Source: Camelimonas fluminis (lineage in GTDB: Bacteria; Pseudomonadota; Alphaproteobacteria; Rhizobiales; Beijerinckiaceae). Taken from it: 64,000 nucleotides of DNA. Position 1 is the first letter of the stretch; each line of letters opens with the position of its first letter. This document shows, piece by piece, positions 46,251 to 54,035 of this stretch. Below the pieces are notes generated by a model, which saw nothing but the letters and a program-made list of their open reading frames with translations, did not search any database and was not told the DNA's origin. The translations under genes were made by a program, and so were the position numbers. The DNA lies in contig NZ_BNCG01000002.1 of the NCBI RefSeq assembly GCF_014656355.1, positions 144,463 to 208,462 on the forward strand, in the 5' to 3' direction.

Positions 46251-47459
46251 TCAGCGGGCCGGCGGGCGTTGCAGCAGGTTGGCGCAAGCGGCCGCTCCGA
46301 GCAGGATTGGCGTCGTCCAGAAGCCTGCCGCGACATTGCCGGTGGAGTCGGAAATGGCCCCGCCAATGATCGGCCCGACAGCCTGCCCGAAGGCGAAGGA
46401 CACCGTGAGCAGCGAGATCGCCGCTGTCCAGGATCCGGGCGCCAGCTGACGCTGGACCACGATGGTGATCGACGAGGGGCCGGCCATGAAGCTGCCCCCG
46501 AATATGACCGCCGACAGGAACATCGCCGCCGGTCCGGGATAGAGCAATACCGGCAAGGCGCCGATCATGGCGATGGCGAACACCAGAGCCGGCCCCCGCC
46601 CATCATCGAAGGCGCCGAGCACCCTGCCCCAGATGAGATTCGAAACGGCTGAAACGGCGCCCAGCACGAACCAGAACCAGATCATCTGACCGCTGCTGCC
46701 GCCCTGACTCTGCAGCAGCACCATGATGAAGGTCATGTAGCCGACGTAGCCAGCGCCGAAGAGGCCATAACCAATGACGGTGGGCGCCAGCTGGCGCAAC
46801 TGGCCCCTGTCGAGCGTCGCCGCCGCGCCGCCGGCCGGCTCCCTGATGCGGCGCGCCGCGGCCCAGGCAAATGGCAGACCGATGACGCCCAGGACGCCCA
46901 GCGCCGCCCACGCCTGGGGCCAGCGGTGCGTCCCCTCTTGCAGCACGAACGGAACCACCGCTCCGGACAGCAATACGGCGATGCTGACGCCCGCCACATA
47001 AAGGCCGACCAGCAGGCCGCGTCGACGCGGATTTTCCGCCGGGCAGATGGCGGAGGTCAGCGCCGCGCCGAGGATGAATGTGAACGCCGTTGAAAACCCG
47101 CCCAGCGTGCGCAGGGCGAACAGCGCCAGAAAATTGCCAGTGACGGCGGTGAGCAGCAGGATCAGCACGCTGACCGCGTAACCGGCGATGAAGGCGCGCG
47201 CCGCGCCCCATCGGCGCGCCGCAAGGGCGGCGACAAGAGCGCCGCCGATGTAGCCGGCGCCGTTGGCCGTGTTGAGCGCGCCAGCCTCCACATAAGTCCA
47301 GCCAAGATCGGCGCGCATGGGCGGCAGAAGCAGGCCATAAGCGAAGCGCGACAGGCCGAGGGCCACGGCGGCGCCGGCGGACAGGCCCAGCGCGGTCAGG
47401 ACCTGGCCACGAAACCGCGAGGCTGCTTCACCGCTCTCCGACGTAACCTCAAGGCTCAT
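46251..47459 (-). CDS. MFS transporter, YbfB/YjiJ-like
   Basis: The 402-residue carrier has twelve predicted membrane helices. It opens GLSAGAAVALGLSRFAYGLL followed by PPMRADLGWTYVEAGALNTAN, the signature of the YbfB/YjiJ group, and has the short basic loop RRWGAARAFIAGY and APTVIGYGLFGAGYVGYMTF in the second half. Substrates of this group are poorly known; the context suggests uptake or export of the acid catabolised by the surrounding CoA enzymes. ATG 47459 has GGGAGGG upstream. It is divergent from a TetR gene whose operators lie between them, so control by that TetR is likely. Confidence 0.88.
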   Translation of the reverse strand: MSLEVTSESGEAASRFRGQVLTALGLSAGAAVALGLSRFAYGLLLPPMRADLGWTYVEAGALNTANGAGYIGGALVAALAARRWGAARAFIAGYAVSVLILLLTAVTGNFLALFALRTLGGFSTAFTFILGAALTSAICPAENPRRRGLLVGLYVAGVSIAVLLSGAVVPFVLQEGTHRWPQAWAALGVLGVIGLPFAWAAARRIREPAGGAAATLDRGQLRQLAPTVIGYGLFGAGYVGYMTFIMVLLQSQGGSSGQMIWFWFVLGAVSAVSNLIWGRVLGAFDDGRGPALVFAIAMIGALPVLLYPGPAAMFLSAVIFGGSFMAGPSSITIVVQRQLAPGSWTAAISLLTVSFAFGQAVGPIIGGAISDSTGNVAAGFWTTPILLGAAACANLLQRPPAR

Positions 47460-47627
47460 GGCGCCCTCCCGTTCACGGCAACCGCCGATCGGCAACGCTT
47501 TGTCATCCTGAAACAACCCGCGCCCCATGCGCAAAACGTCGCGACGCTGGCGCGATCGAGGCCGGGTGGCGCACGCTTCCTGCAACCGGAGCCGGCTCTG
47601 GAGACCCGGAGCGCGGTCTGCTATCTT

Positions 47628-47660
47628 TGACAAGCATGTCATTTTTGACATGAGTGTCAA
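47628..47660. promoter_or_regulatory. Tandem TetR operator candidate, TGACA-N4-TGTCA twice
   Basis: Two perfect palindromes, TGACA-AGCA-TGTCA (47628-47641) and TTGACA-TGAG-TGTCAA (47645-47660), have centres 18 bases apart. They lie between the divergent MFS and TetR genes. The second covers the ATG at 47650, which argues against that ATG as the start codon. Confidence 0.75.
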
Positions 47661-47679
47661 TAACCATCCGGAGGCGGGT

Positions 47680-48270
47680 TTGGCTGGCGTCAGGCAGTTT
47701 GACGAGGACACCATGCTGGAAGACGCGCTGGCGTTGTTCTGGAGCCGGGGCGTCGCCGCCACCTCCATGGTCGATCTGGCGAACGCGACGGGCGTGCAGC
47801 GGGGATCGCTTTACAACGCCTATGGCGACCGGGAAGCAATCTTTCTGCGCGCCTACGATCGCTACGCGGAGCGTTTTCTGGAGAGCGCGCGGGCCAGCCT
47901 GACGGGCGACGACGCCGGCCATATGCTGCGCCGCCTGTTTGACTCCGTGATCGACAGCATGTTCGCGGGGGAAACGGCGCGCGGCTGCCTGACGACCCGC
48001 ACGGCTGGCGATGGCAGCCTGGCGAGCCAGCCAATCCGCGAGCGCATCCGCCACATGCTGGGCGATTTCATCGCCATTGTGACGGAGGCGCTATCGCGGC
48101 CAGGCGTTCCGGAGCAACTGACGCTGGAGCCGGCGCAAGCAGCGGAGCTGGTGGTCACATTCACCCGTGGCCTTGCGGTGATGGAGCGGGTTTACGGTGA
48201 CCGGGACGCCCTTCTGCGAAGCGCCGGCAGCCTGATCAGCGCCATCGCGCCAGACGCGAAGAGACCGTGA
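47680..48270 (+). CDS. TetR/AcrR family transcriptional regulator
   Basis: A regulator of about 196 residues with a TetR DNA-binding domain (FDEDTMLEDALALFWSRGVA, then LANATGVQRGSLYNAYGDRE) and a C-terminal domain with ARGCLTTRTA, seen in the TetR group related to AcuR/YxaF-like repressors. GSLYNAYG is the recognition helix end. TTG 47680 is my preferred start: GGAGG lies 5 bases upstream and the next residues fit the family. ATG 47650 is in frame but lies inside the operator palindrome. The gene is divergent from the MFS gene and probably represses both. Confidence 0.85.
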   Translation: MAGVRQFDEDTMLEDALALFWSRGVAATSMVDLANATGVQRGSLYNAYGDREAIFLRAYDRYAERFLESARASLTGDDAGHMLRRLFDSVIDSMFAGETARGCLTTRTAGDGSLASQPIRERIRHMLGDFIAIVTEALSRPGVPEQLTLEPAQAAELVVTFTRGLAVMERVYGDRDALLRSAGSLISAIAPDAKRP

Positions 48271-48279
48271 CGAAGCCCG

Positions 48280-49176
48280 TCAGGCGTCCTGCATCTGGCC
48301 GAACGACGGCAGGCGTTCACGCAGAAAACTGACGAAAGCGCTCACGGCTGCATCGCCCTCGAAGCGCGCGTCATATTGCAGGACGAAGTAGCGCGTCGTC
48401 GGCCGCACAACGGGATGCGCGACCACGATATGGCGCGTGGCGAGGTCAACCGGCAGCAGCGCCTCGATGGCCATGGCGCATCCAAGGCCCGCCGCCGCGG
48501 CTTCAATGGCCATGCCGATGCTCTCGAAGCCGCCGCCATTCTGGGCGGACATGGCCCCGAAGCCGGCGTGATCAAGCCAGCGTCGCCAGTCGTCCGGCCG
48601 CGCCCGGGCGTGAAGCAGCGGCGTGGCCGGGAAATCCACCGCGCCATGCTTCAGCCATTCGGGCGCACAGACCGGAAGCGTGCGAATGGGAGCCAGCAGC
48701 AGGGTAACCAGCCCGGCGCGCGGGGCCGCGTCGGACACGGCGATGACGGCGTCGAAACGGCCGGGCAACAGGTCCAGCGGGTTCAGGCTGGTGTGGAGAT
48801 CGATTTCGAGATCCGGATGGGCGGCGCGCAGGGCTGGCCAGAGCGGCAGCAGCATGCGCGATGCGAAGAAGCCGTAGGCGCCAATGGCCAGGCGACGGAA
48901 ACGGCGCAGCTTCAGGCCGCCGGCCGCGTCGGCGATGCGGTCCAGCCCCTCGCGCGTGGCCTCCGCCAGGGTTTCGCCAGCCGGCGTCAGGACCAGACCC
49001 GAGGGACGGCGGACGAACAGCGCCGTCGCCATGTGCTCCTCCAGCGACCGGATGTGACGGCTGACGGCGCCCGGCGTCACCCCCAGTTCGCCGGCGGCGC
49101 GGGTCATCGAAAGATGGCGCGCCACGGCCTCGAAGGCACGAACGGCGTGCAGAGGAGGCAATCGTCGCCATGACAT
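48280..49176 (-). CDS. LysR family transcriptional regulator, GcvA-like
   Basis: The 298-residue regulator starts LPPLHAVRAFEAVARHLSMT followed by RAAGELGVTPGAVSRHIRSL, the winged-helix domain of the GcvA-type LysR group. The effector domain runs from about residue 93 (RLAIGAYGFFASRMLLPLW) and includes GMAIEAAAAGLGCAM. It is divergent from the acyl-CoA dehydrogenase gene at 49252 and is the natural candidate to activate it. No ribosome site precedes the ATG; instead a 15-base palindrome begins 4 bases upstream, so the message may be leaderless or strongly autoregulated. Confidence 0.92.
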   Translation of the reverse strand: MSWRRLPPLHAVRAFEAVARHLSMTRAAGELGVTPGAVSRHIRSLEEHMATALFVRRPSGLVLTPAGETLAEATREGLDRIADAAGGLKLRRFRRLAIGAYGFFASRMLLPLWPALRAAHPDLEIDLHTSLNPLDLLPGRFDAVIAVSDAAPRAGLVTLLLAPIRTLPVCAPEWLKHGAVDFPATPLLHARARPDDWRRWLDHAGFGAMSAQNGGGFESIGMAIEAAAAGLGCAMAIEALLPVDLATRHIVVAHPVVRPTTRYFVLQYDARFEGDAAVSAFVSFLRERLPSFGQMQDA

Positions 49177-49179
49177 GGA

Positions 49180-49194
49180 TTGAGTTTAACTCAA
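49180..49194. promoter_or_regulatory. LysR-type palindromic operator candidate
   Basis: TTGAGTTTAACTCAA is a perfect inverted repeat about a central T. It lies between the divergent LysR and acyl-CoA dehydrogenase genes, 4 bases from the LysR start and 57 from the dehydrogenase start. Confidence 0.7.
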
Positions 49195-49251
49195 GGCGAT
49201 GGGCGAACAAGTCGTTTGGCCGCGCCGGTGCGCCGCCCCTAAGCTGGCCCC

Positions 49252-51012
49252 ATGAACGCGCCCCAATCTCCATACGCCCTGGCCTCGCGAACCGCGAGCG
49301 CCCGGCGTTCCGAAGCGCTGGCTCCGACCACGCGCGGTCTCAATTACTTCGATATCGACGGCAGCCTGCGCGCGCTGGCGCCGCTGTATATGGAAGAAAA
49401 GCTGCTGGCCCACCTGACGCCGCATCTGTCGGCGCTGGGCGAACTGGCGGGCAACCGGCTGTCGGACCTTTCCGAAACGGCCGAGCGCCGCCAGCCGGTG
49501 CTGCACCCGCGCGACGCCAGAGGGCGCGACGAGGAGTGGCTGGAGTTCCACCCCGCCTATCATGAGATGGAACAGATCGCCTTCGGGCAGTTCGGCATGC
49601 ACGCCATGAGTAACCGTGGCGGCGTCATGGGCTGGCCGGAGCGCATGCCCGCCATCGCCAAATATGTCTTCCACTACCTCTTCTCGCAGGCGGAGTTTGG
49701 CCTGCTGTGCCCGGTCAATCTCACCGACAGTTCGTCAGAGCTGGTGCGCCGTTTCGGCGACGACGATGTGAAAGCGCGCTACCTGGACCGCATGTGGAGC
49801 CAGGACATGGGCGAGTTGCTTCGCTGCGCCCAGTTCATGACGGAGAAGGCTGGCGGATCCGATGTCGGCGCCGGCGACCTGACCGCCGTGCGCGATGGCG
49901 ATCACTGGCGGCTGTGGGGCGAAAAATGGTTCTGCTCCAACGTCGACGCCGAGCTGGCGGTTCTGCTGGCGCGCCCGGAAGGCGCCGGGAGCGGCGGGCG
50001 CGGGCTTGGCCTGTTCCTGATGCCGAAAACCCTGCCGGACGGTTCACGCAACGGCTACCGGATCGTGCGGCTGAAGGACAAGCTCGGCAGCCGCACCATG
50101 GCCAGCGGCGAAATCGTGTTTGAGGGCGCGGTCGCATATCAGCTTGGCGAACTCGACCAGGGCCTGAAGCAGATGCTGGTCATGGTCAATTCCAGCCGCG
50201 TGTCCCACCTGGCCCGCGCCGCGGGCATGATGCGGCGCTGCCTCAACGAGGCGTTCCAGGCCGCGCGCCATCGCAACGCCTTCGGCAAGGCGGTGATCGA
50301 TCATCCGCTGATGCGCCGCCAGATGCTCAAGCTGATGGTTCCGACGGAGCAGGCGCTCTCCGCCCTGCTCTACGCCGCCACCGCGCCGGAAACAGCGCTG
50401 CGGCTGCTGACCCCGATCGCCAAATATCGCGCCTGCCGCGACAATGTCACGGTGGCCACCGGCGCCATGGAGGCGCGCGGCGGCAACGGCTATATTGAGG
50501 ACTGGCCCAACGCCCGCTTGGTGCGCGACGCCCACCTCGGCCTGATCTGGGAGGGCACCAGCAATATCAACGCCCTCGACGCCATCCAGCGCGCGGTTGG
50601 CAAGGTCGCGGCGCATGGGGCGTTGCGCGATGATCTGAACGCCAGGCTGGAGCAGACCCCCGGCCTGCCCGGTCAGTTCCGCACCCGGCTGGATGGGGTC
50701 ATGGGCGAAGCCTTCCGCTTCGCCGAAGAGGTGGCCCGGCATCCGGACAACGAACGGTTCTGCCGCGTGGCCGCTGGCAAGCTCTACCACGCGACGACCG
50801 CCGCACTGATGGTCAGCGAGGGGCTGGCCATCGCGGCGGCGGGCGGCGACGCACGACGGCTGCTGCTGGCCAGGTTCGTGCTTGAGCACCGCCTCGGCCG
50901 TTCTGATCCGGCGTCGCTCGACGCCCTGCGCTGGGAGGATGAGGCGACCGACCTGCTGCTCGACGACGCGCCCGTGTCGCTGGCGCAGGCGGCGTCGCTC
51001 CTGGTGGCCTGA
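49252..51012 (+). CDS. Acyl-CoA dehydrogenase family protein
   Basis: The 586-residue flavoenzyme is of the AidB-like long type: N-terminal helical part (EFHPAYHEMEQIAFGQFGMH), middle beta domain starting CAQFMTEKAGGSDVGAGD with the FAD-binding signature, GEKWFCSNVDAELAVLLARP, KDKLGSRTMASGEIVFEG, and the C-terminal helical domain with ARHRNAFGKAVIDHPLMRR and the active-site region DAHLGLIWEGTSNINALD. It oxidises acyl-CoA to enoyl-CoA and passes electrons to ETF. Its product would be a substrate for the nearby crotonases. It is divergent from a LysR gene with a shared operator. Confidence 0.92.
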   Translation: MNAPQSPYALASRTASARRSEALAPTTRGLNYFDIDGSLRALAPLYMEEKLLAHLTPHLSALGELAGNRLSDLSETAERRQPVLHPRDARGRDEEWLEFHPAYHEMEQIAFGQFGMHAMSNRGGVMGWPERMPAIAKYVFHYLFSQAEFGLLCPVNLTDSSSELVRRFGDDDVKARYLDRMWSQDMGELLRCAQFMTEKAGGSDVGAGDLTAVRDGDHWRLWGEKWFCSNVDAELAVLLARPEGAGSGGRGLGLFLMPKTLPDGSRNGYRIVRLKDKLGSRTMASGEIVFEGAVAYQLGELDQGLKQMLVMVNSSRVSHLARAAGMMRRCLNEAFQAARHRNAFGKAVIDHPLMRRQMLKLMVPTEQALSALLYAATAPETALRLLTPIAKYRACRDNVTVATGAMEARGGNGYIEDWPNARLVRDAHLGLIWEGTSNINALDAIQRAVGKVAAHGALRDDLNARLEQTPGLPGQFRTRLDGVMGEAFRFAEEVARHPDNERFCRVAAGKLYHATTAALMVSEGLAIAAAGGDARRLLLARFVLEHRLGRSDPASLDALRWEDEATDLLLDDAPVSLAQAASLLVA

Positions 51013-51326
51013 GGGGCGCCGTTCCCGCCTCATGCACAGCGCGCGCCCGGAGCATTTTCCGGTCCATGTTGATCGGATAGTGCTCCGGCTTGGCTTGTTT
51101 TGAGCGCTTTCCTGGCGATCCGGCAATTCCGTCTGATCGCCAGGCGCTCGCCAGGCCCGCGTTGTCATGCGAACCAGCCGGCGGCGGCGTCCGTTTTGCC
51201 GGAGGAGCGCCTGCCTGGCGCCGGGCGCTGGCCGCGAATTTTCGCCGCCAGCCCTTGTCGCGACGGCGCGACGGCCTGACAGTCTGGCCGGACCAGCACA
51301 AGAATAACGGAACAGGAAGAAACGAC
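51013..51326. other. Intergenic region between dehydrogenase and crotonase
   Basis: Contains the A-type repeat copy 3. The remainder to 51326 shows no gene; the crotonase frame is open here but has no family similarity. Confidence 0.5.
51047..51149. repeat. Dispersed intergenic repeat, A-type module copy 3 (inverted)
   Basis: Reads as the reverse complement of the A module. It has the palindrome CCGGAGCA ... TGCTCCGG around CATGTT (51047-51088), then CTTGTTTTGAGCG, then a second inverted repeat ending TCTGATCGCCAGGCGCTC. It is more diverged than copies 1 and 2. Confidence 0.75.
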
Positions 51327-52109
51327 GTGAGCAACGGATCCGACAACGTCAACTACAGCGTCAGCAATGGCGTGGCGCGCATCGCGCTTGCCCGCCCCCC
51401 GGTCAACGCCCTGACCATCCCGCTGCTCAAAAGCCTGATTGGCGCCCTGCAGCGCGCCTCTGCCGATCCGGCCGTGCGGGTCGTGCTGCTGGCCAGCGAC
51501 GTTCCGGGGCGCTTTTCGGCCGGGCTCGATCTGCCGCTGATGCTCACCGCCTCGCCCGATGAGGTGCGCCAGACCCTGCAGGACCTCTACATCAATCTCC
51601 ATGACGCCCAGCACAATCTGGGGAAACCCTCGGTCGCTGTCATCAATGGCACGGCGCGCGGCGGCGGCATGACCCTGGCCATCTCCTGCGACATCATCAT
51701 CGCCGCCGATGACGCCACCCTGGGCTATCCGGAAATCGATCTGGGCCTGCCGCCGGCGATCCATTTCGCTCATTTGCCGCGCATCGTCGGTCGCCACCGG
51801 GCGTTCGAACTGCTGTTCACCGGCCGCTCCTTCACGCCCCAGGAAGGCCGCGAACTGGGCCTTGTCAGCCGCATCGTTCCCGCGGATGAACTGGACGCGG
51901 CGGCGGGGCTGCTGGCAGAGGAGCTGGCAGGCAAGCCAGCGCGCGGCGTCACCATGGCGCGGGCGGCGTTCATGCGCCAGAACGACCTCGACTATCGCCG
52001 CAGCATCGCCGTGGCGGTGGAGGATTTCTGCAACGCCTTCGCCATCCCTGAAGCGCGGGCTGAGCTGGAGGCGTTCGCCCGGCGCAAGGGCAAGCTGCCC
52101 GCCGCCTGA
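51327..52109 (+). CDS. Enoyl-CoA hydratase/isomerase (crotonase) family protein
   Basis: The 260-residue crotonase has YSVSNGVARIALARPPVNAL, oxyanion-hole loop GRFSAGLDLPLM, NGTARGGGMTLAISCDIIIA, and YPEIDLGLPPAI with a Glu at the catalytic position. The C-terminal helix MARAAFMRQNDLDYRRS completes the fold. It would hydrate or isomerise an enoyl-CoA. The start is GTG 51327, with AGGAAG upstream; the longer frame lacks similarity before SNGSDN. It lies downstream of the acyl-CoA dehydrogenase on the same strand, separated by a repeat, and converges on a second crotonase gene. Confidence 0.9.
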   Translation: MSNGSDNVNYSVSNGVARIALARPPVNALTIPLLKSLIGALQRASADPAVRVVLLASDVPGRFSAGLDLPLMLTASPDEVRQTLQDLYINLHDAQHNLGKPSVAVINGTARGGGMTLAISCDIIIAADDATLGYPEIDLGLPPAIHFAHLPRIVGRHRAFELLFTGRSFTPQEGRELGLVSRIVPADELDAAAGLLAEELAGKPARGVTMARAAFMRQNDLDYRRSIAVAVEDFCNAFAIPEARAELEAFARRKGKLPAA

Positions 52110-52285
52110 CGAGGACGCCGGCGGCCAGGCGGAGCCGCCAAAGGACGCGACATCCGTCCGGGCGGAGCTGCGCCCGGATTGCCGGTGGCAGGCGCCGTTT
52201 GCCGCGACCTATCCCGACCGCCAGGGGCCGGGATATGTCAAGCCGTGTTGCGTCGCGCCGGCGGGCTTCCCGGCGGGACGCCCTG

Positions 52286-53200
52286 TCAGGCGGACTGCTT
52301 TGCAGCCGCCTGGGCGTCGAGCTCGCGGATGGCGGCGCGGGCTTCCTCACCCTCGGGGATCGGCTGGCCGCCGTCGCGCCAGGCGATGGCGTCCTTGAAG
52401 CCGTGCTGCTGGGCGTACCGGCGGAACCACAAACCTTCCGGATTGTGGCGGGTGATGCCGTCGAACAGCGTGGCCATCATCTGGCTCTGCTCCAGGCCCA
52501 TGTTCAGCATCACCTGATTGACCACCAGCTTGTGCATGGCCAGATGGCTTTTTGGCACGCCGGCGATGCGCGCGGCCAGCTTGATGGTCGCGGCTTCAAG
52601 CTCCGCCGCCGGAACCGCCACATTGGCCAGGCCCCATTCGGCGGCCGTGGCCCCTGAGATGATGTCGCCGGTGAACATCAGTTGCTTGGCGCGGATCGGG
52701 CCGAGACGGTAAGTCCACATGGCCGTGGTCGGGCAGCCCCAGACGCGGGTCGGCATGTAGCCGATGCGGGCGTCATCGGCCGCCACCAGCAGATCGCACG
52801 ACAGGGCTATGTCCGTGCCGCCGGCCACCGCCGCGCCATGCACCTTGGCGATGGTTGGCTTGGAGCAGCGCCACAGGCTCATGAAATCCTCGGTGTTCCG
52901 CTTCATGTAGGCGTAGTCCACCATGGGATCCCAAGGGTAGCTTTCCTGCTGGCATGGATGCTCGATCACCTGCTCGGCGGAGCTGGCCAGATCGTAGCCG
53001 CCACAGAACCCCTTGCCAGCGCCCTCAACGATAATGACGTGGGTCTGCTCATCGGCCTCCGCCCACGCCACCGCCGCGCGGATTTCACCGGGCATGGCGT
53101 CGCTGATGGCGTTCATCCGCTCCGGCCGGTTGAGCAACAGCCGGGCGATGCGCGGATTTTGGGGATCGTGATCTATGCGCAGGGTCGAGAATTCAGGCAT
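52286..53200 (-). CDS. Enoyl-CoA hydratase/isomerase (crotonase) family protein
   Basis: The 304-residue product has [20 protein letters not shown], the loop [15 protein letters not shown], and [20 protein letters not shown]. The segment that holds the second catalytic Glu in classical hydratases reads [17 protein letters not shown] and lacks an acid, so a reaction other than simple hydration is likely. The subgroup is known as a longer crotonase with an insert near [18 protein letters not shown] 53200 has GGGAGGA upstream. With the PaaI-type thioesterase and acyl-CoA dehydrogenase it makes a minus-strand series that may be one operon. Confidence 0.9.
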   Translation of the reverse strand: MPEFSTLRIDHDPQNPRIARLLLNRPERMNAISDAMPGEIRAAVAWAEADEQTHVIIVEGAGKGFCGGYDLASSAEQVIEHPCQQESYPWDPMVDYAYMKRNTEDFMSLWRCSKPTIAKVHGAAVAGGTDIALSCDLLVAADDARIGYMPTRVWGCPTTAMWTYRLGPIRAKQLMFTGDIISGATAAEWGLANVAVPAAELEAATIKLAARIAGVPKSHLAMHKLVVNQVMLNMGLEQSQMMATLFDGITRHNPEGLWFRRYAQQHGFKDAIAWRDGGQPIPEGEEARAAIRELDAQAAAKQSA

Positions 53201-53532
53201 CTGGGCATCCTCCCGTATGTGGTTTATGGGCCCGGTCGTGGGTCGGCGTGGCGACGGCGCTTTCTGGCGGGCGGCCTGGCTTGCGGCTCGCTGCTCCGCT
53301 GTTTCTGGGGCTGCTGCTTCTGGGCTGGCCAAACCCCGGCAGGACGGCGTGGTCCGGATTGTTCGGCCAGGGCGGACGCGCGACGCGATCAACGCGAAGG
53401 CGCCGCGCACGGGCGTTGCCGCGGTGTCTTCGCCAAGTCTGTTCGCCCGGTCTGTTCGCCCAGCCTGTCCGCCTTCCGCCGGAAGCCTCTTTCGGGAGCC
53501 TTCCCCGGGAGCGCGAACGACGCCGGGCTGGC
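53201..53532. other. Intergenic region between crotonase and thioesterase genes
   Basis: About 330 bases without a gene. It includes degenerate copies of TCTGTTCGCCCGG (53440-53480) and no clear terminator. Confidence 0.45.
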
Positions 53533-53952
53533 TCACCGAGGTTCGCTGATAGCGGTGATCGTGCCCTGGGCGACGGCGCAAAGCTTCTCACCGTCGGCGT
53601 CGATACAAAAGATATCGCAACGGCAAACGGCCTGACGTTTGCCAGCGTGCACGACGCCGGCGCGCGCCGACAACCTGGCGCCGAGCGCCGGCCGGACGTA
53701 ATTGATCTTGAATTCTGAGGTGACAACCGCCTGCCCCAGGGCGTAGCCGCCGGCGAAGGTCAGGGCGTTGTCGGCGGCGTAGGACACCACGCCGCCATGC
53801 ACGAAACCGTTCTGCTGCCTGATCTCGTCGGTCACAGGGAGTTGCAGTTCGACGCCGTCATCGGCGTAGCGGACAAGTTCAGCTCCGATCAAGCGGCTGA
53901 AGGGCTGGGATTGCAAGACCTGCCGGGCTACAGCGAACGTGACGTGGGACAT
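53533..53952 (-). CDS. PaaI family thioesterase (hotdog fold)
   Basis: The 139-residue hotdog protein has the PaaI/4HBT signature [20 protein letters not shown] with the catalytic HGG segment, followed by [23 protein letters not shown]. It hydrolyses acyl- or phenylacyl-CoA to free acid and CoA, often as a safety valve in CoA-dependent degradation. ATG 53952 has AGGAGG at 7 bases; a longer frame to 54039 has no family similarity. The acyl-CoA dehydrogenase stop lies about 84 bases upstream on the same strand. Confidence 0.88.
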   Translation of the reverse strand: MSHVTFAVARQVLQSQPFSRLIGAELVRYADDGVELQLPVTDEIRQQNGFVHGGVVSYAADNALTFAGGYALGQAVVTSEFKINYVRPALGARLSARAGVVHAGKRQAVCRCDIFCIDADGEKLCAVAQGTITAISEPR

Positions 53953-54035
53953 GGCTCTGCCTCCTGAATGTCGCCCCCCCAATTTCCCGATTTCCCGCGC
54001 GCCAGGCGAAACCGCTCTCGCCTGACGCGCATCGC

